Shown in pieces: positions 41,993 to 51,255 of a stretch of DNA of 64,000 nucleotides. How positions within the stretch are numbered: position 1 is the first letter of the stretch; the number at the start of each line of letters is the position of its first letter. The stretch is taken from assembly GCF_035958815.1 (NCBI RefSeq), contig NZ_CP108383.1, positions 1,550,001 through 1,614,000 of the forward strand. The letters are read 5' to 3'. The notes beneath the pieces are model-generated. The model made no database searches and was not told the DNA's origin. It saw only the letters and a list, made by a program, of their open reading frames with translations. Origin of the DNA: Nocardia sp. NBC_01327. Lineage in GTDB: Bacteria > Actinomycetota > Actinomycetes > Mycobacteriales > Mycobacteriaceae. The position numbers were made by a program, and so were the translations under genes.

Positions 41993-43195
41993 GTGGGGGC
42001 GTTACGGGGGAGTCTGACGGCTCTGTTGATGGCGGTTGCGCTGGCGGCAACTACGTCGTGCGGGTCCGATTCCGGTGCCGCAGCGGCGGAACCGCCGGTT
42101 GATCTCGGCAAGCTCGACGTGGGCAGCTTTCGATCCGCGCCTGAGGACTACGCGCCGCCGCAACCGGTATTCGTGGCGCGGGTCTTCCAGGCGGAGCGGT
42201 TGGGTGATCTGATGCCGCTGCCCTCGGAGATCGACGCGGGCTTGAAACTCAACGATTCGACTGACGTGCATGCCTTCCTGGCACCCAGTGACGGCGGGCA
42301 CAACAGTCCGATGTTCGGGTGGGTGAAGCCGGACGGGTTCGATGACCTGGCAAAGGGTTTCATCGCAGGCTTCGCTACCACAGGCGAAACCGAAGAGGTC
42401 GGTTATCGCCTATCCGTATCTGCGCTGATGTTCGAGACCGATGTGCAAGCGCGAGCGGCGCAGGCCGCTCTGGCGCAGCGCGGCCCGGATGCCGGGGCAA
42501 GTTCGTTTGCGCAGGCCAGGTCGCCGAGTCATCCGGATGCGAATGCCTACTGGATTCCTGATGTGCAGGCGCTCGTTTCCTTCTATGCAACAGGCAAATT
42601 GGTGCTCGTCACTACGGTCCAGGACCAGGAGAACGTCACGCTGAAGGTCTCGGATCAGGGATTGCTGGAGTCGCTCGCGGACAAGGCGATCACGGTCACC
42701 TCCGAGAAAGTGAAGTCGTTCGAGCCGACGCCTGCCGCGAAACTTGCCGGTACGCCGCTGGATCCCGATGGGTTGCTGCGGATTTCGCTGCGGCGGCCGA
42801 AGGGCGATTCGTTCATGAATATGCCCGGCGTATACGGCGCACACGGCTACCTGCAGCTGCGCGAGGACCCCGATAAAACCGGCCGGACCTTCGAGCGGTA
42901 CGGAGTCGATCGGGTCGTCTCCGATGCGGGCTTACTGCTGCGTACTCGAGATGCCAAGTCCGCCAAGGAATATTTCGACAACGAACTATCCGACAAACAC
43001 CTGGTCACGGCCGACTCGCCACCAGGTCTGCCCAATGCGCGGTGCCAGAAGTATCACGGACCCGAATACGGTGCGATCCCGTACTACTGCACTGTGACGT
43101 TCGGCCGATATGTGGCGCAGATGTGGGGCGAGCAGCTACCCGAGGTGCACCAGCGCATTTCCGCCCAGTACGCCATTCTCGCCCGGAACAAGTAG
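41993..43195 (+). CDS. Lipoprotein, type B (right copy)
   Basis: 400 aa from GTG 41993, chosen for GGAGG 6 bases upstream; a longer open frame back to 41819 has no ribosome site and an Arg/Ser-rich sequence unlike a signal. Signal LRGSLTALLMAVALA with lipobox ATTSC. Mature part PPVDLGKLDVGSFRSAPED; blocks AERLGDLMPLPSEIDAGL, WIPDVQALVSFYATGKLVLV, VSDQGLLESLADKAITVTSEK and QRISAQYAILARNK align with 40456-41703. Start of the plus-strand half of the inverted duplication. Confidence 0.7.
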   Translation: MGALRGSLTALLMAVALAATTSCGSDSGAAAAEPPVDLGKLDVGSFRSAPEDYAPPQPVFVARVFQAERLGDLMPLPSEIDAGLKLNDSTDVHAFLAPSDGGHNSPMFGWVKPDGFDDLAKGFIAGFATTGETEEVGYRLSVSALMFETDVQARAAQAALAQRGPDAGASSFAQARSPSHPDANAYWIPDVQALVSFYATGKLVLVTTVQDQENVTLKVSDQGLLESLADKAITVTSEKVKSFEPTPAAKLAGTPLDPDGLLRISLRRPKGDSFMNMPGVYGAHGYLQLREDPDKTGRTFERYGVDRVVSDAGLLLRTRDAKSAKEYFDNELSDKHLVTADSPPGLPNARCQKYHGPEYGAIPYYCTVTFGRYVAQMWGEQLPEVHQRISAQYAILARNK

Positions 43196-43205
43196 GCGGT
43201 ACCCG

Positions 43206-44462
43206 ATGAAAACGCATGCTCGTCGATTCTGGTTACTCGCGCTCGTAGCCCTGTCCACTGCCCTGCTTACCGGCTGCGGCAGTGTTTCGGGGACGCCGGT
43301 GGCCGGTGAGATCGATATCAGGAAACTGGATATCGGCACCTACCCGATCGATCCGTTCGACTATCGCGCGAACTACAATCCGACGCCGGATAACAACCAG
43401 GCCCTCGCCATTATGCGACTGGCCGATCATGTCGCAGACGGGCTGGAGATCGATCCGAGCCTGAAATTCGGGCGCAGTGGGCGGGCGATCACGCAGATTT
43501 CGGATATCGACTTTCTGATCAGCGAGGCCGAGGTCCCAGCGGTCGATCGAAACCATATGACGTTCGGCTTCTCGATGTCCGCGTCTACGGCGGAAGCCGC
43601 TCCGGACAACAGTTCGCTGCAGCGCGATGTCAATAAGGACGAGGACGGAACCGCGGCAGCAGACGGTACGATCGTGGATCTCAGCGTCATACAGTTCCCG
43701 GATGCCGGATCGGCCACCAAGGCCGCCCAGGAGATGGATGCGGCGGACTTCGCGGTGGCGGATACCAATGTCGCGGTCAGTCTGGATGGGTATCCAGATG
43801 CGAAAGCCCACTGGCGGCCCGGTATTCCGACGTTGGGTGCGACCCTGGCGCACGGCAGCTATGTGATCGCCACCTTCGTGAAGAGTCCCGCGCCCGATCT
43901 CGGCCCACTGACGGATATGACCAGGAAGGCGCTGGCCGCCGAGCTGCCGCTACTGGACCAACTGCCGCCGCTTTCTGCCCGCGACCTGCTGCATTTCAGG
44001 CCGGATGCGGATGCGCAGGCGATGTTCCGCCGGACCCTGCACCCGGAGGACGACCAGTTCCTGGCTATTGGGCATGACAGTGTTCTCATCCCGCGTGGCT
44101 TTCTGCACAGGGCCTCACAGCCGGAGGTCTGGCGGGACCTGATGGGTGCCGCCCGAGTCGACAAGGTGTCCGAAACTGCCGAGGGCACACAGCTGATGCG
44201 AGTTCCGGACCGTGCCGCAGCGAAGAAGCTCGAAGACGGTTACGGGTTGCTGTTCAAGAACAACACCGATGCGCCGCCCGGTGTACCGGACTCGTTCTGC
44301 CACGAATCCTCGGTCGATGCCGGCGGCAACCCGAAGACCCGGTTCTCGTGCGTCGTGCGATACGACCGCTACGTAGGTCGCGTGTTCAGTGCGCAACTGC
44401 AAGACGCACATCAGCGCGCTGCGGCGCAGTACGCGCTGCTGACCAATAGTGCGTGGATGTAG
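43206..44462 (+). CDS. Lipoprotein, type A (right copy)
   Basis: 418 aa from ATG 43206, 10 bases after the previous stop. Signal KTHARRFWLLALVALSTAL with lipobox LTGC. Mature start GTPVAGEIDIRKLDIGTYP is nearly the same as in 39152-40447, and the end DAHQRAAAQYALLTNSAWM matches too. Other blocks: IMRLADHVADGLEIDPS, AHWRPGIPTLGATLAHGSYV, LPLLDQLPPLSARDLL and FRRTLHPEDD. Followed by its kinase gene 16 bases downstream. Function unknown. Confidence 0.7.
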   Translation: MKTHARRFWLLALVALSTALLTGCGSVSGTPVAGEIDIRKLDIGTYPIDPFDYRANYNPTPDNNQALAIMRLADHVADGLEIDPSLKFGRSGRAITQISDIDFLISEAEVPAVDRNHMTFGFSMSASTAEAAPDNSSLQRDVNKDEDGTAAADGTIVDLSVIQFPDAGSATKAAQEMDAADFAVADTNVAVSLDGYPDAKAHWRPGIPTLGATLAHGSYVIATFVKSPAPDLGPLTDMTRKALAAELPLLDQLPPLSARDLLHFRPDADAQAMFRRTLHPEDDQFLAIGHDSVLIPRGFLHRASQPEVWRDLMGAARVDKVSETAEGTQLMRVPDRAAAKKLEDGYGLLFKNNTDAPPGVPDSFCHESSVDAGGNPKTRFSCVVRYDRYVGRVFSAQLQDAHQRAAAQYALLTNSAWM

Positions 44463-44478
44463 AGCGGGAGCAGGATTC

Positions 44479-46053
44479 ATGAATATCGGGCCGGGGGCAA
44501 TCGTCGGCGGTTATCGCATCGAGCGTGTGCTTGGCGCGGGCGGTATGGGGACGGTGTATCTCGGCAAGCACCCGAGTCTGCCGCGGTGGGATGCCTTGAA
44601 GGTGCTCAGCGACGAGATGACTCGGGACGCGGAGTTCCGGGCGCGATTCGAGCGGGAGGCCAATCTGGCCTCCGGCCTTGATCATCCGAATATCGTCTCG
44701 GTGTACAACCGCGGTGCCGATCACGGGCAGCTCTGGATTGCCATGCAATTCGTGGACGGCACCGATGCGTCGGCAGCCATGAAGCGGTATCCGGCAGGCA
44801 TGACGCCGGAGCGAGCGCTGCGGATAGTCACAGAGGTGGGACGGGGCCTGGATCACGCGCACCGCCGTGGGTTGCTGCACCGTGATATCAAGCCCGCGAA
44901 CTTCCTGCTCTCGGCGGTCGACCTCTCGGCCGTCGACGGTGATGAAGAACGTGTGCTACTCACCGATTTCGGTGTCGCCAAGTCCATGCAGGACACCAGC
45001 GAACTCACTGCGGCCGGGGAGTTCGTCGCCACCATCGCCTATGCCGCGCCTGAGCAATTGTCAGGCGGGGAGCTGAGTAGGCACACCGACATCTACAGCT
45101 TGGCGTGCTCGTTCTACAAACTGCTTACCGGACGTAATCCCTATCCGGGAACGCAAGCGGCGCTGGTGATGACGGGGCATCTGTACGAGCCTCCGCCGCG
45201 CATCACCATCGTCCTTCCGGGGTTGCCGCCCGCCCTGGACCAGGTACTCGCGATCGCGATGGCAAAAGATCCGGCCCGGCGCTTCGACACCTGCCGCGAA
45301 TTCACCCACGCACTCGAACTCGCACTCCGGTACGGGGTATCGCCGGCATCGGCCGCTACCCGACCTGAAAGGGTTTCCTCAGGCGGAAACCATTCGACCG
45401 CAACTCCATTCGACGCCGAAGCGCTGAAGGTCCGGGTGAAACCGGGTGCCCGGAAAAAGCGATTGATCGCGCTCGTTGCCGCTGCGGCGGCATTGGCGCT
45501 CGTTGCCGGGATCGGTCTGTGGGCTGTTCGAGGTTATGACTCCGGCGAGCCGGGTTCGACGGCTGCGCCGACGGCCACGACCGTTGCCGCGCCGGGGAAC
45601 GTGGCGGAGGCGCGGCAGCAGAATCCGGCGTTCCTCGGGAAAATAATTGCAGCAGTGGACATCACGGGTGAAGGAGGCTACGAAGCGACGGTTGCCGTGC
45701 ATCTGAAGCCCAGCCCGCAGGCTGCTTTTTTCGAAGCTCTCGGTTTCGTCTACAACAATACGTGCGTGCGTAATGGGAACGAGCCGACGCCACGTGTGAT
45801 GGTGAAAGATCCGGCGGGGGATCCGACTCTGCTCAGTCAACTCGACTCCGGCTACTTGCTCGCGGTACGCAGCGACACGTCCGCCGGTGGCGGTGGACTG
45901 GTGAATTTGCCCTTGGAAGTCACCATGCGGCATGCCACGGTGCTGGTGCTCGACGACCCCAAAGCAATTGATGCCCTGCGCAATTGGACTGATGCCTCCG
46001 AGCGGATCCTGCTCGACAAGCTGCTGCCCGTATTGCGCAAGGGCGTCAAATGA
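44479..46053 (+). CDS. PknB-like Ser/Thr kinase with external sensor domain (right copy)
   Basis: 524 aa from ATG 44479, with GGGAGCAGGA upstream. Kinase motifs LGAGGMGTVYLGKH, DALKVLS, HRDIKPANFLL, DFGVAK and APEQLSG; membrane helix near residue 340-360 (LIALVAAAAALALVAGIGL). The external domain runs VAEARQQNPAFLGKIIAAVDI to LLDKLLPVLRKGVK, paralogous to that of 37565-39142. It ends one base from the end of convergent eccE. The shared sensor domain implies both kinases read a similar signal, perhaps through the adjacent lipoproteins (inference). Confidence 0.9.
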   Translation: MNIGPGAIVGGYRIERVLGAGGMGTVYLGKHPSLPRWDALKVLSDEMTRDAEFRARFEREANLASGLDHPNIVSVYNRGADHGQLWIAMQFVDGTDASAAMKRYPAGMTPERALRIVTEVGRGLDHAHRRGLLHRDIKPANFLLSAVDLSAVDGDEERVLLTDFGVAKSMQDTSELTAAGEFVATIAYAAPEQLSGGELSRHTDIYSLACSFYKLLTGRNPYPGTQAALVMTGHLYEPPPRITIVLPGLPPALDQVLAIAMAKDPARRFDTCREFTHALELALRYGVSPASAATRPERVSSGGNHSTATPFDAEALKVRVKPGARKKRLIALVAAAAALALVAGIGLWAVRGYDSGEPGSTAAPTATTVAAPGNVAEARQQNPAFLGKIIAAVDITGEGGYEATVAVHLKPSPQAAFFEALGFVYNNTCVRNGNEPTPRVMVKDPAGDPTLLSQLDSGYLLAVRSDTSAGGGGLVNLPLEVTMRHATVLVLDDPKAIDALRNWTDASERILLDKLLPVLRKGVK

Positions 46054-46054
46054 T

Positions 46055-47776
46055 TCAGCGGTAGCTGATGTCGCCGCCGATGTAGTGCTGTTCCGTCGGG
46101 GTGGTGACCAGCTGCGCCGTGGTTCTCCGCGCCGGGGTGTGGACCGTGACGGTGTGTGGTGCGTCGGGGTGCTGGACGATTGTTACGTCGGCGTCGGGCT
46201 GGTAGTTCGGGGGGAGGGTTTCGTGGAGGGTGATGACGGTGGCCGAGCCGGGTGGGGCGGTGGAGGGGACGCCGTCGAAGACGATGACGGTGGCGGCGGG
46301 GTTGGGGGCGCGGGAGGTCATGACGCTGTTGCGGGAGCTGTGGGTGACCGAGGAGGCCAGGGAGAGGGCGTGGGTGGCACCGACATTGGTGACCATGTTC
46401 TGCCAGGCCCAGGGGCGGGCGGTGTGGACTACGGCGCCGGCGCCGAGGGCGATGGCGCGGAGGATGACCTGTTGGGCCAGGTGCAGGTCGGAGATGATGT
46501 CGATGCGGCGGGAACCGTTGCCGATGAGGGGTACTGCGATTCCACGGCCGGTGGCGTCGGCCCCGATGAGCTGGCCGCAGCCGGCTGTGGGCACCGCGAT
46601 ATCGGCCAGGGCGCTCACCGGGCCGCGGTGGGTGCGGGTCTGCAGTTCCTGGGCGCCGAACGCGAGAGTGTCTGTGAGCGCCCATAGTTGGCGCTGGGGG
46701 AGTTCGCGGAGGCCGAGGACGGGCGGCTCGTCGAAGGACTGGGGGGTGTCGTAGCGGACTCGGGCGTCGACTTCGATGAACTCGTCCTGGCGGTCGGGCG
46801 TGGTGGACGGGGCGGGGCGCAAGCGCACGGTGACCGTGGTGGCCAGGCTGCGTACCGACCAGACCGAGGCCAGGCCGTCCGCGGTGAAGAGCGCGGGGTC
46901 GACCTGGAAGCTGGTGAGGTGAACACCATTGTGTTCGAGGTACTTCGGGGTTTCCACGAATTCGTTGAGCGGGATGCCCCGGGTCAATTCGCGGGTGGCG
47001 GCGGTCATTTCGGACGTGGTGAGCACCGAAGCCGTAATGCCGCGAGCAGCAAGGCGATTGGCGACGCGGCGGGTGGCGACGATGGCCGCGCGCAGTGCGC
47101 CCTCCGGGCCGCCGCCGCGGTTGTGCACAGCCTTGGTATTGGTCAGCGGGTTCAGGCGCAGCACCAGCCACACCGTGCGGTGTGCGATAGCCGGTAGCGG
47201 GCCCAGGATTTCGTCGTACAGGCGGCCCAGCGGCGCGATGCTGGCGGCGTAGCCCGAGAGCACGGCCTCGGTGCCCGCCGTGCGGGTACCCGTGCTGATC
47301 ACATCGGCCGAATCCAGCTCGACATCGTATTGCCTGAGGCAGGAGGCGATTTCGGCCAGCGGCAGCAGCTGATCGGTGCTCAGTGAGCCGCGACGCAGCA
47401 GGGTCAGGGTGTCGGGCGGGGTGTCGATGCGCAGCATGGTGGTGAGCAGCGTTCCGTCCCAGCGCAATCCGTAGCTGCCGCCGTCGGGCAGCGGGACGTC
47501 GAACTGGGTCGACTCGTCCACCGCGCGGTGGCCGAACTGCCGCCAGCGGAAGGCCACCCAGCTGCCCAGGCGCAGGCCGATCGGCTTGCGGCGCACCGGG
47601 GCCAGCCCGATCACGACGGGCAGTCCGCCCGCCAAAGCTATTGCCCACCATGGTGTATGGCAGGCGACGGCGATCAGCGAGGCCAGTACCCCCACCAGCG
47701 CCACCGGTATGACCAGGCGCAGCGGTAGCGCCCGGAACAACCAGAGTTCATCCGAACGCAGTTCGGGATTGGTCAC
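46055..47776 (-). CDS. eccE: EccE, ESX core membrane component
   Basis: A 573-aa protein, GTG 47776 with a GAGGGGGG run upstream. Two membrane helices at ~18-60 (LRLVIPVALVGVLASLIAV and WWAIALAGGLPVVIGLAPV), then the EccE domain with VPLPDGGSYGLRWDGTLLTTML, RTVWLVLRLNPL and HLTSFQVDP. EccE stabilises the ESX membrane complex at its periphery and is found in ESX-1, -2, -3 and -5 but not ESX-4, which places this system with the derived types. 12 bases separate it from eccA upstream. Confidence 0.9.
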   Translation of the reverse strand: MTNPELRSDELWLFRALPLRLVIPVALVGVLASLIAVACHTPWWAIALAGGLPVVIGLAPVRRKPIGLRLGSWVAFRWRQFGHRAVDESTQFDVPLPDGGSYGLRWDGTLLTTMLRIDTPPDTLTLLRRGSLSTDQLLPLAEIASCLRQYDVELDSADVISTGTRTAGTEAVLSGYAASIAPLGRLYDEILGPLPAIAHRTVWLVLRLNPLTNTKAVHNRGGGPEGALRAAIVATRRVANRLAARGITASVLTTSEMTAATRELTRGIPLNEFVETPKYLEHNGVHLTSFQVDPALFTADGLASVWSVRSLATTVTVRLRPAPSTTPDRQDEFIEVDARVRYDTPQSFDEPPVLGLRELPQRQLWALTDTLAFGAQELQTRTHRGPVSALADIAVPTAGCGQLIGADATGRGIAVPLIGNGSRRIDIISDLHLAQQVILRAIALGAGAVVHTARPWAWQNMVTNVGATHALSLASSVTHSSRNSVMTSRAPNPAATVIVFDGVPSTAPPGSATVITLHETLPPNYQPDADVTIVQHPDAPHTVTVHTPARRTTAQLVTTPTEQHYIGGDISYR

Positions 47777-47788
47777 AGCGAGCCCCCC

Positions 47789-49624
47789 TCAGTCTGTGGC
47801 AGATGACAGGCCGAGCGAGGTGAGCAGCGTGGTCAGCGCGGCCTTCATATCGGGGGCTTCGATGCGCATGAGCGCGGCCTCGTCGATCTCGCTCAGGTCG
47901 ATCGACTCGTCATTGGCGAGCCGGAATTCGCGTTCTTCCTCAGCGGCTTCGATGAGGTTGCGGATGAAACGGCCGTTGCCGGCCATATCCACACCGCGGC
48001 GGGACAGCCCGCTCTGATCGGTGCTCTCCAGGTCGTACAGCTTCTGGCAGGTGTGCACCAGCTGCTGCAGCGCGCCCTCGGACAGCTCCGAATCGCGCGA
48101 ATTGGCAATGACCTGACCGATTTCGCCGAGTTCGGGCGCGGTGTAGGACGGGAATTGCAGGCGCTTGGAGAAGCGGGACGCCAGACCGTCATTGGCGGCC
48201 AGGAAGCGATCGATCTCGCCGTCATAGCCGGCGATGATGACCACCAGGCGCGAGCGGTCGTTCTCCATGCGGGCCAGCAGCGTGTCCACGGCCTCGCGGC
48301 CGAAGGCGTCACCGCCCGAAAGTCCGGTCTGGATCAGCGTGTACGCCTCGTCGATGAAGAGCACGCCGTCCATGGCGGTATCGATCAGCTTGTCGGTCTT
48401 GATCGCGGTCGAGCCGAGGTGCTGGCCGACGAAGTCGGAGCGCTTGGTCTCGACGACCTTCTCGGTCTTGAGAATTCCCAGGCCGCAATAGATTTTGGCG
48501 ACCACGCGGGCAATGGTGGTCTTACCGGTTCCGGGCGGGCCGGTGAAGGCCAGGTGCTGACCGCGCGCGGAGCTCGACAGGCCCTTCTCGGCACGGATGC
48601 GCGCGAGCTGCGCACTCGATTGCAGCTTGGCCACCTGGGTTTTCACCGCGGTGAGGCCGATCTGCCTATCCAGTTCGGCGCGCGCCTCGGCCAGGATCGT
48701 CTTGGCGCGGTCCTCGTTCTCGGCCTGCTTCTTCTCCTCCAGCGATGCGGCGGTGGCCGGATCCCACTTATCGGTGCGGGCGTCGATCACCTCCTTGGAG
48801 GTGATGGTGATGCGATAGGTGCGGTCGCGCATGGCGGCGGTATTGGCATCGAAATCCGGTGCCTGCGAGTACACCTTCTCGAACAGCGACTGCGCCTCGT
48901 CGGCCTCGCCGTTCTCGCGCAGGCACAGGCCGCGGCAGAACATGGCGGCGGTGCGGGCCGCCGGAATCGGACCGGCCTCGGCCTTTTCCATGCGGCGAAT
49001 GGCCTCGCCGAACAGTCCCAATTGCGCACAGGCTGTGCCGACCATCACATGTGCGCCAGCGGCCAGATAGGGATCTTCCCAGGCGTCCGATCCGGCGAGC
49101 ACCGTCATGACGTCCGGCCAGCGCTGGGTGTTGTAGTGCAGGATGCCGCGTACGTAAGAGCTGACCCGGCCGTCGATTTCGAAGTCCGGTTCGCCCGCTC
49201 GCGCGCGGCGGTGCTTGGCCAGCTCGTCGAGCACGATCTCGGCCTCGTCGAACTGCTTGTCGGTAATGAGATGTGCGGCGTAGGCGAGCCAGATTTCGGT
49301 GAAACTGGACAGCGGGTAATCGATGTAGAGGCCCGGCAGGAAACGTCCAGCAAGCACCCGCGGCGGCAGCCCCAACCGGCGCTGCTCCCGGGCCAGCGAG
49401 GTGGTGCTGGTCTTGTACAGGTTGTACAGAACGTCCTTGGTTACCTCACCGGCTACGGCCCGGCCGAGCCAGGCGTCGCACATGGTGGGGTCCCACTCGG
49501 TGGCGCGTTGAAAGGCCAGCTTCGCGTACTCGAGGTCCTTGTTGGACTCCTGCCCGTCGATGCTCAACCCCAGAGAGAGCACCCCCGCGTCGAAGGCGCG
49601 TTGTGCCTGGCGAGTATCGATCAT
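47789..49624 (-). CDS. eccA: EccA, cytosolic AAA+ ATPase of the ESX system
   Basis: 611 aa from ATG 49624; the frame is open for 25 more codons without a ribosome site. N-terminal TPR-like helices (~1-270) begin DTRQAQRAFDAGVLSLGLSI. The CbxX-type AAA+ domain follows, with Walker A TGPPGTGKTTIARVVAK, Walker B VLFIDEAYTL and the later LVVIIAGYDGEIDRFLAAN. EccA is thought to strip EspG from PPE substrates before export, consistent with four EspGs here. It is divergent from eccD across 155 bases. Confidence 0.95.
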   Translation of the reverse strand: MIDTRQAQRAFDAGVLSLGLSIDGQESNKDLEYAKLAFQRATEWDPTMCDAWLGRAVAGEVTKDVLYNLYKTSTTSLAREQRRLGLPPRVLAGRFLPGLYIDYPLSSFTEIWLAYAAHLITDKQFDEAEIVLDELAKHRRARAGEPDFEIDGRVSSYVRGILHYNTQRWPDVMTVLAGSDAWEDPYLAAGAHVMVGTACAQLGLFGEAIRRMEKAEAGPIPAARTAAMFCRGLCLRENGEADEAQSLFEKVYSQAPDFDANTAAMRDRTYRITITSKEVIDARTDKWDPATAASLEEKKQAENEDRAKTILAEARAELDRQIGLTAVKTQVAKLQSSAQLARIRAEKGLSSSARGQHLAFTGPPGTGKTTIARVVAKIYCGLGILKTEKVVETKRSDFVGQHLGSTAIKTDKLIDTAMDGVLFIDEAYTLIQTGLSGGDAFGREAVDTLLARMENDRSRLVVIIAGYDGEIDRFLAANDGLASRFSKRLQFPSYTAPELGEIGQVIANSRDSELSEGALQQLVHTCQKLYDLESTDQSGLSRRGVDMAGNGRFIRNLIEAAEEEREFRLANDESIDLSEIDEAALMRIEAPDMKAALTTLLTSLGLSSATD

Positions 49625-49779
49625 CGTAGTCGAACCCCGAATTCGTTGAACCTGGTTAGGCTTTCGTTCACAATCCCCACCCACCCGTGCGGATCGCACA
49701 GTAGCGGACAGTCGGATACATTATGGTTAACCGCCCTGGGGCGGCAACTGTTACTAAGGGTGAGGGAGCAGTTCAACAC

Positions 49780-51255
49780 GTGACCGCACAGTCGATCAGC
49801 GGCTTGGGCGCCGCTGAACCCGAATTGTGCCGAGTGTCCGTCATCGGGGGGAATACCCAGCTCGACGTCGGTCTGCCGGCAAACGCACCGATCGCCGCTT
49901 TCATCGGCGATCTGGTGCAGCTCATCGAATCTCGCAATCCGGATCCGACCGGAGGCGAGGAGGGGGGAACACCGCTGCAGCCGCAGCATTGGACGCTGGC
50001 CAAACTCGGTCGCGACATGATCGCGCCCAGCCAGACGCTCAATGACGCTGAGGTCTATGACGGCGAGCTGCTCGTGCTGCGATCCGTCGCCGCCAAGGAA
50101 GCGCCCGCGCTCTTCGACGATGTGATCGACGCGGTATCCCGGCTCACCACAGAGGAATTCCGTGGCTGGTCGGCCGGCGCCGCGCGCTGGACCGGACTGT
50201 CCGCCGCGATTGTGGCCGTGGTGTTCGCGCTGGTGCTCGGTGCGATATCGCGTGGTGCGGGCGATAATTTCGTCGCACCGATCATGCTGCTCGGCGTGGG
50301 GGTCGGCGCCTTGGTCGCGGCCGTGATCGCCCAACGCAAATACGCTGATGAGCTGACCGCGACAGTGCTCATGCTGTGCTTGCTGCTGCTCACCTTCGGT
50401 GGCGCCGCGCTGGCGGTGCCGGGCTCGCTCGGCAGTCCGCATGTGCTGCTGGGCGCTTCGGCCGCGCTGCTGGTCGCCATCATCGGTTATCGGATGGTCC
50501 GGGCGGGCGCGGCGATTGTCGCGGCGGTGGTCACCACCGCCGTATTCCTCGGCGTGGCCGCCGCGGTTCGCATGGTCTGGGACACCGACCTGCCGAAACT
50601 CGCTGCGGGCGTGCTGGTTGCCTCGATCGTGCTGCTGTCGATGGTGCCTCGACTGGCCGCCATGCTGGCCAGGCTCCCGGTGCCGCCGGTGCCGTCCGCG
50701 GGTGAGGCCATCGATCCCGCCGACCACGAACCGCGGCCGACCATCGAGGGCATCGGGGCCATCGGCGCGACCGTACTGCCGTCGGCGCACGGGCTCGGAT
50801 TGCGTGCTCGCACCGCCAATCACTTCCAGACCGGCATGGTGGTGGGCAGCGCCATCGGCGCGACCGCCGGTGCGCTCGGGGCCGCTGATCCGCTCGGTGC
50901 GGCGCGCTGGCAGGGCATTGCGCTCGCGGTGGTCGTCACCATCATCCTGTGCCTGCGGGGCCGCGCCTTCGCGGATCTCACGCAGGCCTGCGTCCTGATC
51001 GCCGGTGGCTGTGCCACTTTCATCGCACTCGTGGTGCTGCTGGCACTCGACGATTCCGGCAATTTGCTCGTCTCGGCCGGACTGCTGCTCGCCTTCGCCA
51101 TAGGCGCGATCGTGTTCGGCGTGATCGGTCCGCACATCGAGGTGACCCCGGTGACCCGGCGCTTGAACGAGATCTTCGAATACGGCCTGATCGTATCGAT
51201 CGTCCCGCTGGTGCTGTGGCTCGCCGATGTCTACTCGATGGCGCGCAACATATGA
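49780..51255 (+). CDS. eccD: EccD, polytopic ESX core component
   Basis: 491 aa from GTG 49780; the frame can start at ATG 49723, but GAGGGAG at 49762 favours the shorter form. A ubiquitin-like N-terminal domain of ~95 residues (LCRVSVIGGNTQLDVGLPANAPIAA) is followed by about eleven membrane helices from residue ~115, e.g. LSAAIVAVVFALVLGAI and ATVLMLCLLLLTFGGAALA. EccD forms the membrane barrel of the ESX complex. Its last codons overlap mycP (ATGA). Confidence 0.95.
   Translation: MTAQSISGLGAAEPELCRVSVIGGNTQLDVGLPANAPIAAFIGDLVQLIESRNPDPTGGEEGGTPLQPQHWTLAKLGRDMIAPSQTLNDAEVYDGELLVLRSVAAKEAPALFDDVIDAVSRLTTEEFRGWSAGAARWTGLSAAIVAVVFALVLGAISRGAGDNFVAPIMLLGVGVGALVAAVIAQRKYADELTATVLMLCLLLLTFGGAALAVPGSLGSPHVLLGASAALLVAIIGYRMVRAGAAIVAAVVTTAVFLGVAAAVRMVWDTDLPKLAAGVLVASIVLLSMVPRLAAMLARLPVPPVPSAGEAIDPADHEPRPTIEGIGAIGATVLPSAHGLGLRARTANHFQTGMVVGSAIGATAGALGAADPLGAARWQGIALAVVVTIILCLRGRAFADLTQACVLIAGGCATFIALVVLLALDDSGNLLVSAGLLLAFAIGAIVFGVIGPHIEVTPVTRRLNEIFEYGLIVSIVPLVLWLADVYSMARNI

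Noticed and set aside
45852..47651. 599-codon minus-strand frame overlapping eccE
   Set aside because: An Arg/Pro-rich shadow in another frame of the same strand. eccE in its own frame has the family motifs and membrane helices.
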